NCBI RefSeq assembly: GCF_018128025.1
Contig: NZ_JAGSCS010000001.1
Location: 283,419-347,418, forward strand
Source: Proteiniclasticum sediminis
GTDB taxonomy: Bacteria; Bacillota; Clostridia; Clostridiales; Clostridiaceae
Direction of reading: 5' to 3'
DNA length: 64,000 nucleotides
Shown here: positions 33,677-41,583 of the stretch, one piece after another
Layout of the letters: every line of letters starts with the position of its first letter
Position numbering within the stretch: position 1 is the first letter of the stretch
Notes under the pieces: generated by a model
The model's input: only the letters and a program-made list of their open reading frames with translations
What the model was told of the DNA's origin: nothing
Databases searched by the model: none
Translations under genes and position numbers: made by a program

Positions 33677-35224
33677 ATGAAAACGCAGCGTCACGCCACC
33701 AGCTTGGAAATCATTTGCTTTTATACCGGGTTTGTCGTCTACTGCATGTCCCTCTTGATGATCATCCCCCTCCTCACGGCCATCGTCTATCAGGAATGGA
33801 ATCCCGCCCTGGACTTCCTCGTGGGGATTTCCGGATCGCTGATCTTTGGCCTTACGCTGATGATCTTTGGTCATGGGGTCCAGGGGTCAAAATCAGATTT
33901 TCACTGGAAACACGGGTTTGCTGTGGCTGCCCTTTCCTGGCTCTTTCTCACCTTTCTCTGTGCCATTCCCTATCGCCTCAGCGGTCACAATCCCTCCTGG
34001 CTGAACTCCGTGTTTGATGTCATGAGCGGTTTCACCACCACCGGTCTCGTATTAACCCAGGATCTGGACCATTTGTCCAACGCCCTGAACATGTGGCGGC
34101 ATATGCTGACCTTCATCGGCGGACAGGGTATGGTGGTCTTGGCCCTGACCTTCTTGGTTAAAGAAGCCCGGGGAGCATACAAGATGTATGTGGGGGAAGG
34201 CAAGGATATTGAACTCTTGCCCAGTATGAAAGGCACCGCCGGACAAATCTGGAAAATCAGTCTGATCTATCTGGTCCTGGGGACAGCCCTCTTATGGGTC
34301 ACCGGGATCGCCATCGGTCTTCGTCCCGATTCCGCCTTCCTGCACGCCCTCTATATCTTCGAGTCCGCCTGGAGCACCGGAGGTTTTGCCCCCAATACGC
34401 AAAACATCATGTATTACCATAGTGTGGTCTATGAAACTATCACCATCCTCATTTTCATCTTGGGCTCCTTCAACTTTGGACTCCACTACGCCATGTGGCA
34501 TAAAAACCGACGGGAGCTGATCAAAAATATCGAAACCCGAAGCTTCTTCATCACCTCTTCCCTCATCAGCGTTCTGGCTGTACTGGGTCTCTCGAAGCTC
34601 TCGGTTTACCCCGATGCCCTGTCGGCATTTCGACGGATCGTCTACAACGTGCTTTCGGCCCATACCACCACAGGATTTGGTTCCATTTATGCCCGCCAGT
34701 TTGCCCGGGAATGGGGAGACTTCGGAATCTTCCTCATGGTCATTGCCATGCTCATCGGGGGCTCGGCCTGCTCCACAGCAGGAGGCTTCAAGGGGCTTCG
34801 CGTGGGAATTGTCTTCAAAGGTCTCCTCATGGATATCAAAAAACTGCTGTCTCCGGAGCGGAATCTGCGCAGCTACACCTATCACCACATCAAAAATCAG
34901 GTCCTGGATGATGCGGTGATCAAGTCTTCTGCACTGATCATCCTGTGCTATGTGGTTCTCATGACCATCGGTACGCTTCTTGGCGCCTATTACGGCTACC
35001 CCCTCAGTGAATCTGCCTTCGAATCCGCATCCGTTGCTGGAAATGTGGGACTGAGTATCGGGGTCACCACTCCAGATATGCCCACATTGATGAAGATATA
35101 CTATATCTTTGCCATGTACCTGGGACGCCTTGAGTTCTTATCGGTCTTTTCACTTCTGGGTTCCATCGGAGGAGGGTTACGTCATCTATGGAAAAGAACC
35201 TCAAAACTATCCTACTCTGCATAA
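33677..35224 (+). CDS. trkH: Potassium uptake channel TrkH (515 aa)
   Basis: This is a potassium-translocating membrane subunit with four membrane-pore-membrane repeats. Selectivity-filter loops can be read at MSGFTTTGLVL, SAWSTGGFAPN, SAHTTTGFGSIY and SASVAGNVGLSIG, one per repeat. The length is typical. The start lacks a clear ribosome binding site and lies 4 nt after the small peptide stop, so coupling is likely. With the two TrkA proteins it forms a Trk uptake system. The next gene overlaps its 3' end by 37 nt. Confidence 0.96.
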   Translation: MKTQRHATSLEIICFYTGFVVYCMSLLMIIPLLTAIVYQEWNPALDFLVGISGSLIFGLTLMIFGHGVQGSKSDFHWKHGFAVAALSWLFLTFLCAIPYRLSGHNPSWLNSVFDVMSGFTTTGLVLTQDLDHLSNALNMWRHMLTFIGGQGMVVLALTFLVKEARGAYKMYVGEGKDIELLPSMKGTAGQIWKISLIYLVLGTALLWVTGIAIGLRPDSAFLHALYIFESAWSTGGFAPNTQNIMYYHSVVYETITILIFILGSFNFGLHYAMWHKNRRELIKNIETRSFFITSSLISVLAVLGLSKLSVYPDALSAFRRIVYNVLSAHTTTGFGSIYARQFAREWGDFGIFLMVIAMLIGGSACSTAGGFKGLRVGIVFKGLLMDIKKLLSPERNLRSYTYHHIKNQVLDDAVIKSSALIILCYVVLMTIGTLLGAYYGYPLSESAFESASVAGNVGLSIGVTTPDMPTLMKIYYIFAMYLGRLEFLSVFSLLGSIGGGLRHLWKRTSKLSYSA

Positions 35225-35691
35225 CTTTTCTGATGCTCTTTACTGTTCCGGTGGCTGCCTCTCCTCTTCGTCTCAATGACCTGGTGGAAAACGCTGCCGA
35301 CTGGAATAACCAGTCTGTAGTCATTTCTGCCGAAGCCATCGGAGAACCTCTGGAGCGAGCGGAGGGGACGTGGATCAATGTCTCCGATGGCAGCAACGCC
35401 ATAGGGATTTGGATGTCCGCCGAAGAAGCTCGCCGTATCAAAGTGTTCGGACAGTACGAAACCCTCGGGGACCAGCTTCTTCTCACCGGGAAGTTCCAAC
35501 GGGCTTGTCCCGAGCATGGAGGCGAAGCGGATATTCATCTCTCCTCCATGAGCATTACTTCTCCGGGGGAACGGATCAAGACTCCCGTCTCCACGACAAA
35601 AGGGCTTACGGCCATGGGGATGTTCATCCTCGCTGCAGTTCTCTCTGTGTATTACCTTTCCCTCAGGTTCCGGAAACGAACCCAGGCATAA
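35188..35691 (+). CDS. Exported OB-fold-like protein with C-terminal membrane anchor (167 aa)
   Basis: A signal peptide (residues 1-24, ending VPVAAS) leads to a beta-rich domain with SVVISAEAIGEPLERAEGTW, INVSDGSNAIGIWM and FQRACPEHGGEADIHLSSM, a pattern like OB-fold proteins. A C-terminal membrane segment (about 140-158) and an RFRKR tail keep it attached to the membrane. It overlaps trkH by 37 nt, so it belongs to the Trk operon. Function is unknown; a role in the transporter complex is inferred only from position. Confidence 0.75.
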   Translation: MEKNLKTILLCITFLMLFTVPVAASPLRLNDLVENAADWNNQSVVISAEAIGEPLERAEGTWINVSDGSNAIGIWMSAEEARRIKVFGQYETLGDQLLLTGKFQRACPEHGGEADIHLSSMSITSPGERIKTPVSTTKGLTAMGMFILAAVLSVYYLSLRFRKRTQA

Positions 35692-35700
35692 GCACCATGA

Positions 35701-35730
35701 GAAAGAGCAGTTCATCGGAACTGCTCTTTC
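35701..35730 (+). terminator. Trk operon terminator
   Basis: A perfect 13-bp stem, GAAAGAGCAGTTC with GAACTGCTCTTTC, and an ATCG loop lies 10 nt after the last stop. The T run is short and partly inside the stem. Confidence 0.8.
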
Positions 35731-35750
35731 TTGCTGTACATCCATGTTAG

Positions 35751-35975
35751 TCAGCGCGGTATCTCGGAAACCAGAAAATCCCGGAGGAGCTTCGCCTCCT
35801 CATCGGAAAGGGTAATCCCCTTTGCCATTTTCTGATGTTCCGCATCCCATTCCCGAAGATCATACCGGGGAGGACGCCCGTTCCAACTGACGAGATTCAG
35901 CTCCTTGCTCCAGCCTTTGGGGCTGGTGGAGAGGACCCCGATTTGCTTCACGATGTCAAAGGTTACTTCTGCCAT
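35751..35975 (-). CDS. ydbC: YdbC/PC4-family single-stranded DNA-binding protein (74 aa)
   Basis: The small protein matches the bacterial PC4-like family: it begins MAEVTFDIVKQIGVLS, has GWSKELNLVSWNGRPPRYDL and ends with a short helix (SDEEAKLLRDFL). Relatives bind single-stranded nucleic acid as dimers. The start lies 12 nt after an AAGGAG site. It is monocistronic and sits between the Trk operon and the wall-hydrolase genes. Confidence 0.85.
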   Translation of the reverse strand: MAEVTFDIVKQIGVLSTSPKGWSKELNLVSWNGRPPRYDLREWDAEHQKMAKGITLSDEEAKLLRDFLVSEIPR

Positions 35976-36168
35976 CTAGACATCACACTCCTTTCTTTCT
36001 CCATTATACGCAGATCGGAGGACCCTAATCATCCTCTCCCCCACAGGATTGCCCTGGAAAAGCCAAGAAATGATCGCTGTTTTCCCCATGTCGATGACGT
36101 TCAAAAAAAATTCATGATTTTAGTGTAAATCTTTACATCTTCCTTATATCTTCTGCCTATGATTGGAG

Positions 36169-36185
36169 TGTAACCAAAATGTAAT
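36169..36185 (+). promoter_or_regulatory. WalR-box match upstream of the first NlpC/P60 gene
   Basis: TGTAAC-CAAAA-TGTAAT fits the WalR consensus TGTWAH-N5-TGTWAH exactly. It lies 30 nt upstream of the start of a CwlO-like wall hydrolase, the kind of gene WalRK controls in other Bacillota. A TGTAAA/TTTACA inverted repeat lies a little further upstream (36124-36137). Confidence 0.6.
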
Positions 36186-36214
36186 CAAAGAATAGGATAT
36201 GATCGGAGAACACC

Positions 36215-37477
36215 ATGAAGAATTTCAAGTTGAAAGTCCTTGCGGGCGTCCTTGCTAGCACAACCCTATTCGGAGCATTTGCTCCCGTCCTGGCCACCCC
36301 GGTGTCCGTTGACACCCCTCCGCCCTTAAGCCAGCAGCAGGCGGAGTATCTTGCCATTGAGGAAAAAATCACCGCACTTCATCTGGAAATGGATGTCCTA
36401 TTAGATGAAATCACCGATCTGGTGGTCAAAATCGAAGAGACTGACGGAAAGATCGCCGAAGCCGATGCACGGGTTCAGGCGAAAGAGGTGGAAATTCGCG
36501 AAACCGCCCAAAGGCTGGATCAGAAGATCGAAGAGTACGGTCAGCGGCTCCGGGCCATGTATATGCAGGGCAGCGGAGGAATACTCAGCGCATTTTTAGG
36601 TGCCGATAGTCTGGCCGATCTCATCGCCCGGGCAGATGCCATTATCCAAATGGCCAAAATCGACCGGCAGCTGCTCAGCGAAATCGAAGCGATGAAAGCC
36701 GAGCTCGACGAGCAAAAAGCTGAGCTTCAAGCCGAAGTGGATGCCCTTCAGGCGCTGAATGCCGCGAACAAAGCAGACCTTCTCCTTCTGGAAGAGAAGA
36801 AAACCGAAACTGAAGCCACCAACGCCGCCATGGAAACGGAAATGGCAAAAATTGCCAAGGATTTGGTTACCTCTGAGAAAGATCTCATGAATCATGGGAA
36901 GACGGTGATCAATGACAGCGCTTCCACCGATGAGCAGATCAGCGCCGCCATCACCGAGCTTCGAAACATCCGTAACCAAATCATCACGGAAGCCGCCGAC
37001 GAGGAAGTGGTGGAACTCATCGAAAAAGGCAAGCGGATCCTCAGCGAACGGAAGCTTGCCCGGGAACGCAGTGCTGCCCAGGCGCCCAAGGCGCCAACGG
37101 CCCCAGCAGCGCCCTCCTACTCCAGCAGTGCGGTTCTCAATGAAGCCTACAAATACATTGGCGTCCCCTATGTTTGGGGCGGTTCCAGCCCCAGTGGCTT
37201 TGACTGTTCGGGATTTACCCAGTATGTCTTCGGCAAAGTAGGCGTCTCTCTCCCCCGGGTATCCCGGGAACAGGCCAAAACCGGCACCTATGTGCCCATC
37301 AGCCAGGCCCAGCCCGGTGACCTCTTGTACTTTGGAAACTCCTCCGTTTCCCATGTGGCCATCTATGTGGGCAACAACATGATGATCCACGCCCCGGCTC
37401 CCGGAAAAACCATCAAGGTCCAGGATATGACCTGGCACCTGAAGAACTACCGAATCCTGGGTGCCCGAAGATTCTAG
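36215..37477 (+). CDS. Secreted coiled-coil NlpC/P60 peptidoglycan endopeptidase, first copy (420 aa)
   Basis: A signal peptide (residues 1-27, ending VLATP) precedes a long coiled coil (about 35-275) of the PcsB/CwlO type, including GQRLRAMYMQGSGGILSAFL. A short Ala/Pro linker leads to the NlpC/P60 domain (305-420). The catalytic Cys is in GFDCSGFTQYVF and the His in SVSHVAIYVGNNMMIHAP. It should cut the D-Glu to diamino-acid bond in wall peptides. The start follows GGAGAA. It has a paralogue directly downstream but its own terminator, so the two can be regulated separately. Confidence 0.93.
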   Translation: MKNFKLKVLAGVLASTTLFGAFAPVLATPVSVDTPPPLSQQQAEYLAIEEKITALHLEMDVLLDEITDLVVKIEETDGKIAEADARVQAKEVEIRETAQRLDQKIEEYGQRLRAMYMQGSGGILSAFLGADSLADLIARADAIIQMAKIDRQLLSEIEAMKAELDEQKAELQAEVDALQALNAANKADLLLLEEKKTETEATNAAMETEMAKIAKDLVTSEKDLMNHGKTVINDSASTDEQISAAITELRNIRNQIITEAADEEVVELIEKGKRILSERKLARERSAAQAPKAPTAPAAPSYSSSAVLNEAYKYIGVPYVWGGSSPSGFDCSGFTQYVFGKVGVSLPRVSREQAKTGTYVPISQAQPGDLLYFGNSSVSHVAIYVGNNMMIHAPAPGKTIKVQDMTWHLKNYRILGARRF

Positions 37478-37508
37478 TCCACTCCTGGCAACGCTAAACA
37501 GAATGATC

Positions 37509-37537
37509 GCCTGCCCGGCTACACGGGCAGGCTTTTT
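37509..37537 (+). terminator. Terminator between the two NlpC/P60 genes
   Basis: GCCTGCCCG and CGGGCAGGC form a perfect 9-bp stem followed by five T. Confidence 0.93.
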
Positions 37538-37758
37538 CCTGTCCTCTTCAAAAACCCGGGACAATGTACCTGTCTCAATAAAAAGTTCCGGATAAACTCA
37601 CTTTTCACAATTCCACGAAAACTCCTTGATTTTCAAGGCTTAACGCCTTCTTTTCCCACTTCCTCTGCTGCATTCTACCATTTCTTCATAACTTCACCAC
37701 ATCTTCCCCTTATACTGAGCCTTGTGAAAAGTTAGGATCAATCGAAAAGGGGTACACC

Positions 37759-39054
37759 ATGAAGAAAATCAGAATGAAAGTGATCGCCGCCCTCGTGGCC
37801 GGCTTAACCTTCTCCGGAACTGTCCAGATGGCCTATGCCTCGCCGGTGTCCGGTGAAACCTTAACCAATATTGAAACGCAGCAGGATCAGTATTATGCCA
37901 TTCAGGAACGGATCAATGCCCTGCATAAGGATATGGATGTCATCTTGGATGATATTACCTACATTACTTCACTCATCGATGAGGCCAATGCCCGCATCGC
38001 CGAGATTGAAGCCAATAAAGCCCAGGTGGAAGCCGAAATTGTCACCACCCAGGCTACCCTTCTGGAGAAAGAAACGGAATACGGGGAGCGTCTCCGGGCC
38101 ATGTACAAGCAGGGCAACGGCGGAATCCTCAGCGCCCTTCTCGGAGCCGAAAGCATCGCTGACTTTGTGGCACGCACCGATGCCGTGATCAAAATCGCGA
38201 AAATCGATCGACAGATGCTCCAGGAGATCGAAGATCTGAAAAATGAGCTGCAGGCGAAAAACGATGCCCTGCAGAAAAACATCGATGAAGAAAATGCCCT
38301 GAATGAAGAAAATAAAGCCAATCTTGCCCAGGTGGAAGTGAAGAAATCCGAAAGCGATGCCAAAATGGCCGAGCTGAAGGCTGAAGAGGACAAGATCATG
38401 AGCGATCTGTCCATGATGGAAGTCTACCTGGTGGGGAGCAATGAAGCGATCATCAACGCTTCCGGTAGCTCCGATGCCCAGCTCCAGGCCGCCATCAATG
38501 ATCTGCGGGAAATCCGCACCCATATTATCACGGAATCCGCCGACCAGAAGGTCGTGAACCTCATTGAAAAGGCCAAGTCCATCCTTGCTGCCCGAAAAGC
38601 CCAGCGAGACCGGGAAGCCGCTCTGGCTGCCCAGAAGACGAGCTCCTCCTCCGTGAACACCGGCGGAAGCGTGGTCTCCTCCTCCGCCACTGGCGCGGAA
38701 ATCGTGGCTTACGCCAAAAACTTCCTGGGAATTCCCTATGTCTGGGGTGGAAACACCACCGCAGGTCTCGACTGCTCCGGATTCACCCGGATTGTCTTCT
38801 CCCACTTTGGCGTGAATCTTCCCCGAGTCTCCCGAGATCAGGCGAAGATCGGCAAGTATGTGCCCATTTCCCAGGCTCAGCCTGGCGATCTCCTCTACTT
38901 TGGCGAGTCCCGGGTCACCCATGTGGCCATCTACGTGGGCAACGGCATGATGATCCATGCGCCTAAGCCCGGCGATGTGGTGCGAATTTCCTCCATCACC
39001 TGGCACGTGAACAACTACAGTATTGTCGGTGCCCGAAGAATCATCGGAAACTAA
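37759..39054 (+). CDS. Secreted coiled-coil NlpC/P60 peptidoglycan endopeptidase, second copy (431 aa)
   Basis: It has the same design as the upstream paralogue: a signal peptide ending MAYASP, a coiled coil (about 35-285) with GERLRAMYKQGNGGILSALL, a Ser-rich linker rather than Ala/Pro, and an NlpC/P60 domain with GLDCSGFTRIVF and RVTHVAIYVGNGMMIHAP. Both copies keep the catalytic residues. The upstream region lacks the WalR-box match of copy one and has a plain TATACT -10 box about 40 nt before the start. The ribosome binding site AAGGGG is weaker. It is a tandem duplication with divergent control. Confidence 0.93.
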   Translation: MKKIRMKVIAALVAGLTFSGTVQMAYASPVSGETLTNIETQQDQYYAIQERINALHKDMDVILDDITYITSLIDEANARIAEIEANKAQVEAEIVTTQATLLEKETEYGERLRAMYKQGNGGILSALLGAESIADFVARTDAVIKIAKIDRQMLQEIEDLKNELQAKNDALQKNIDEENALNEENKANLAQVEVKKSESDAKMAELKAEEDKIMSDLSMMEVYLVGSNEAIINASGSSDAQLQAAINDLREIRTHIITESADQKVVNLIEKAKSILAARKAQRDREAALAAQKTSSSSVNTGGSVVSSSATGAEIVAYAKNFLGIPYVWGGNTTAGLDCSGFTRIVFSHFGVNLPRVSRDQAKIGKYVPISQAQPGDLLYFGESRVTHVAIYVGNGMMIHAPKPGDVVRISSITWHVNNYSIVGARRIIGN

Positions 39055-39058
39055 AAAT

Positions 39059-39102
39059 ATCCCGCCAAGCAGAGTGCTTTCTGCCGGCGGGATTCTTTTT
39101 TA
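39059..39102 (+). terminator. Terminator of the second NlpC/P60 gene
   Basis: ATCCCGCC pairs with GGCGGGAT around a partly paired GCAG/CTGC inner part, then TCTTTTTTA. Confidence 0.9.
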
Positions 39103-39172
39103 TATTCAGCGCTGCGGTCTCCCTGTTGGGGGCCACAGCGCTTTTCCTCTGCTTTAAGAGGAATCCTCTTTC

Positions 39173-39865
39173 TTACTGCAAGAGCTGGAGAATAATCGGG
39201 GTCAGAAGGACGGTGATGAGACCGGCAATGCCGATGGAAAGACCGCTCATGGCCCCTTCCACCTCACCCGTTTCCATGGCCTTGGTGGTCCCCAGGGCAT
39301 GGGACGCTGTTCCAAAGGCAACGCCTTTGGCCACGGGATCCTCCACCTTGAAGACTTTGAAGATCCAGGGTCCGGCAATGACGCCTGTGATCCCGGACAC
39401 CACAATGGCCGCGATGGTGATCTGGGGAATTCCCCCAAGGGTCTGGGAAAGTTCCACCCCGATGGCCGTGGTGACGGATTTGGGGAGCAGAGAAAGCATG
39501 AGGGGTTCCTCGATCTTCAAGGCCTTGGACAGAAAGAAAACGCTGAGGATATTGACCAGGGATCCTGCCCCGATACCCACGAGAATCGGCAGGGCATTTT
39601 TCTTCAGCAGTTCAAAGTTGCGGTAGAGGGGCACCGCCAGCACCACCGTGGCGGGAACGATGAAGAAGGTCAAAAGACTCCCGCCCAGGACAAAGTCCTC
39701 ATAGGGAATTCCCGTGAGCCGGAGAAGAAAAATGATTCCGGCCATGGAAAGAAGGAGCGGATTGAGAAGCGGTGAACGAAAACGCCGCTGAAGGAGCAGA
39801 CTCAGTTCAAAAACAACGATGGAAAGCAGGAACCCAAAAAGAGGCTGCGCGGTGAGATTCTTCAT
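39173..39865 (-). CDS. lrgB: LrgB-family membrane protein (230 aa)
   Basis: A multi-pass protein of the LrgB/CidB/YohK family. The hallmark stretch SLLPKSVTTAIGVELSQTLG and the late TASHALGTTKAMETGEVEGA are present. With LrgA it modulates export of murein hydrolase activity or of small organic acids. It overlaps lrgA by four bases and has a GGAGG site. The adjacent wall hydrolases fit an autolysis-control context, although lytSR is not in the window. Confidence 0.95.
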   Translation of the reverse strand: MKNLTAQPLFGFLLSIVVFELSLLLQRRFRSPLLNPLLLSMAGIIFLLRLTGIPYEDFVLGGSLLTFFIVPATVVLAVPLYRNFELLKKNALPILVGIGAGSLVNILSVFFLSKALKIEEPLMLSLLPKSVTTAIGVELSQTLGGIPQITIAAIVVSGITGVIAGPWIFKVFKVEDPVAKGVAFGTASHALGTTKAMETGEVEGAMSGLSIGIAGLITVLLTPIILQLLQ

Positions 39866-40209
39866 GATGTCTTCCTCCTTAAAGCCTTGACCGTAAGCGC
39901 CGTGACGGTGAGGACCAGAAGGGTGGTGAAGATACTCAGCAGCAGTAGAACCAGCCAGTTTTTCGCCAGAGCTCCCGCCACCGTCATGAGCCCCACGCCC
40001 GCCGGCACAAAAAATAGGGTTAGATGGGACAGGAGAAAACCGGAGACCTCTTCCACCTGTGTAAGCTTTACGATCCCCGTAAGGAGAAAGCCCAAGAGGA
40101 GCAAGAGACCCAACACACTTCCCGGCAGCGGTATCCCCACAACCTTATTTAAAACTTCCCCGATGAACGCCATAAAGAGGATCAACCCCATCTGCCGCAC
40201 ATATTTCAT
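39862..40209 (-). CDS. lrgA: LrgA-family holin-like membrane protein (115 aa)
   Basis: Four hydrophobic segments and the family motif GIPLPGSVLGLLLLLGFL and LTLFFVPAGVGLM identify LrgA/CidA. It is the partner of LrgB and holin-like in size. The start follows GAGGAGG. It is the first gene of the lrgAB operon, with a promoter, an operator-like palindrome and a leader hairpin upstream. Confidence 0.94.
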   Translation of the reverse strand: MKYVRQMGLILFMAFIGEVLNKVVGIPLPGSVLGLLLLLGFLLTGIVKLTQVEEVSGFLLSHLTLFFVPAGVGLMTVAGALAKNWLVLLLLSIFTTLLVLTVTALTVKALRRKTS

Positions 40210-40238
40210 CTCGTTTACCTCCTCAAATCAAGGAAACC

Positions 40239-40274
40239 GGAGGGGACCCCCAGCATTTGCCAGGTGTCCCCTCC
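40239..40274 (-). terminator. Hairpin between the glycerate kinase gene and lrgA
   Basis: GGAGGGGAC and GTCCCCTCC form a perfect 9-bp stem. It lies 56 nt after the kinase gene stop and inside the lrgA leader. It could end the hexarate operon or attenuate lrgAB; the T run is weak. Confidence 0.5.
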
Positions 40275-40284
40275 CCCATTTCCC

Positions 40285-40326
40285 AAAACTAGTTTTCATT
40301 TTATCACGGGAGGACAAACCCCACAA
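40285..40326 (-). promoter_or_regulatory. lrgAB promoter with a palindrome near the start site
   Basis: On the minus strand TTGTGG (40321-40326) and TAAAAT (40298-40303) are separated by 17 nt. The perfect palindrome AAAACTAGTTTT (40285-40296) sits immediately downstream of the -10 box, where a repressor would block initiation. Confidence 0.6.
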
Positions 40327-40329
40327 GGG

Positions 40330-41583
40330 TTATTCTTCCCGAACAAGGACCACCATGAGGTCATTGACATTGGTTCCCGTGGAACCGGTGACCAGAAGAT
40401 CCCCGATACTCTTTAGCGCATGGTAGGAATCATTCTCGTCGAGATGCACCTCGGGAAGCTTCCCTGCATGGCGCATCCGCTGGACACTGGATCCATCCAC
40501 CATACCCCCAGCAGCGTCCGTGGGACCATCGGTGCCATCGGAGCCCACGGAAAAGATCACCACATCATTAAGACCAGCAATGCCCAGGGCTGCCGATAAA
40601 GCCAGTTCCTGGTTCCGTCCGCCCTTTCCCGTTCCCTTGATCCGAACTACGGTTTCTCCCCCGGCAATGAGGGCACAAGGGGGCTTTAGGGTGGAAGTTC
40701 CCCGGCGGATCTCCCGGGCCAGGGCGGCCAGGAATCGGCCCACTTCCCGGGCTTCCCCATCCACGGTGGAGGACAGGAGATAGGGTTCATAGCCCAACGC
40801 GGAGGCGGCCTTGGCGGCGGCCTTGCAGAGCTCGCTGACGCTGCCGGTGATGACCGTTTCGCAGTTTTCCACCACCTTGGGGGTCTCGATCATCAGCACC
40901 TGCCGAACTTCTTCGGAAAGCTGCAGATTGTACCGGTCCGCGATGAGGAGCGCCTCCTCTGAAGTGGAACTGTCCGGATATGCCGGTCCCGAGGCGATGG
41001 AGTCCAGGCGGTCTCCGATGACATCGGAAAGGACGATGGTAAAGATCTTGGCTTTTCCGCACTGGGAGGCAAATTTACCGCCCTTCACCGCGGACAGATG
41101 CTTGCGTACGGTGTTGATCTCCACGATGTCTGCGCCGCTTTTCAGGAGCTGATCCGTCACATCCATGATGTCCTCCAGGAGCACCCCCTTCATGGGTTTC
41201 TCAAAGAGGGCGGATCCTCCACCGGAGACCAGAAAGACCACCGTATCCTCCGACCCCAGATCCCGCACCAGCTCCAGGGCCTTGGAGGCCCCGAGGACGG
41301 AGTTTTCATCGGCAATGGGATGTCCGGCTTCAATGATCTCAAAGCCGGCAATATCCCCACGGGAATGATCGTATTTCGTCACAACTACGCCCTTTTCCAG
41401 ACGGTCGCCCAGTGTGTCCTTGGCCGCTTTGGCCATATTCCAGGCAGCTTTGCCGATGGCCACTGCCACGACCTTTCCGGGAAAGGTCTTTTCCTGGAGG
41501 GCTTTGATCACCGCCGCTTCCGGGAGCACTTCTTTGATGGATTCAGCGATGATGGTTTGGGCATCTTCCCGTAAGGTTCCCAT
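40330..41583 (-). CDS. gckA: Glycerate 2-kinase, MOFRL/GckA type (417 aa)
   Basis: The protein matches class II glycerate kinases (DUF4147 plus MOFRL domains). It has GKAAWNMAKAAKDTLGD, the FLVSGGGSALFEKP loop, and AGGETVVRIKGTGKGGRNQE in the C-terminal domain. It would phosphorylate D-glycerate to 2-phosphoglycerate, the last step of hexarate breakdown here. Its ATG overlaps the stop of the aldolase gene (TAATG). The start has AAGGAGG. It is the last gene of the operon. Confidence 0.94.
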   Translation of the reverse strand: MGTLREDAQTIIAESIKEVLPEAAVIKALQEKTFPGKVVAVAIGKAAWNMAKAAKDTLGDRLEKGVVVTKYDHSRGDIAGFEIIEAGHPIADENSVLGASKALELVRDLGSEDTVVFLVSGGGSALFEKPMKGVLLEDIMDVTDQLLKSGADIVEINTVRKHLSAVKGGKFASQCGKAKIFTIVLSDVIGDRLDSIASGPAYPDSSTSEEALLIADRYNLQLSEEVRQVLMIETPKVVENCETVITGSVSELCKAAAKAASALGYEPYLLSSTVDGEAREVGRFLAALAREIRRGTSTLKPPCALIAGGETVVRIKGTGKGGRNQELALSAALGIAGLNDVVIFSVGSDGTDGPTDAAGGMVDGSSVQRMRHAGKLPEVHLDENDSYHALKSIGDLLVTGSTGTNVNDLMVVLVREE

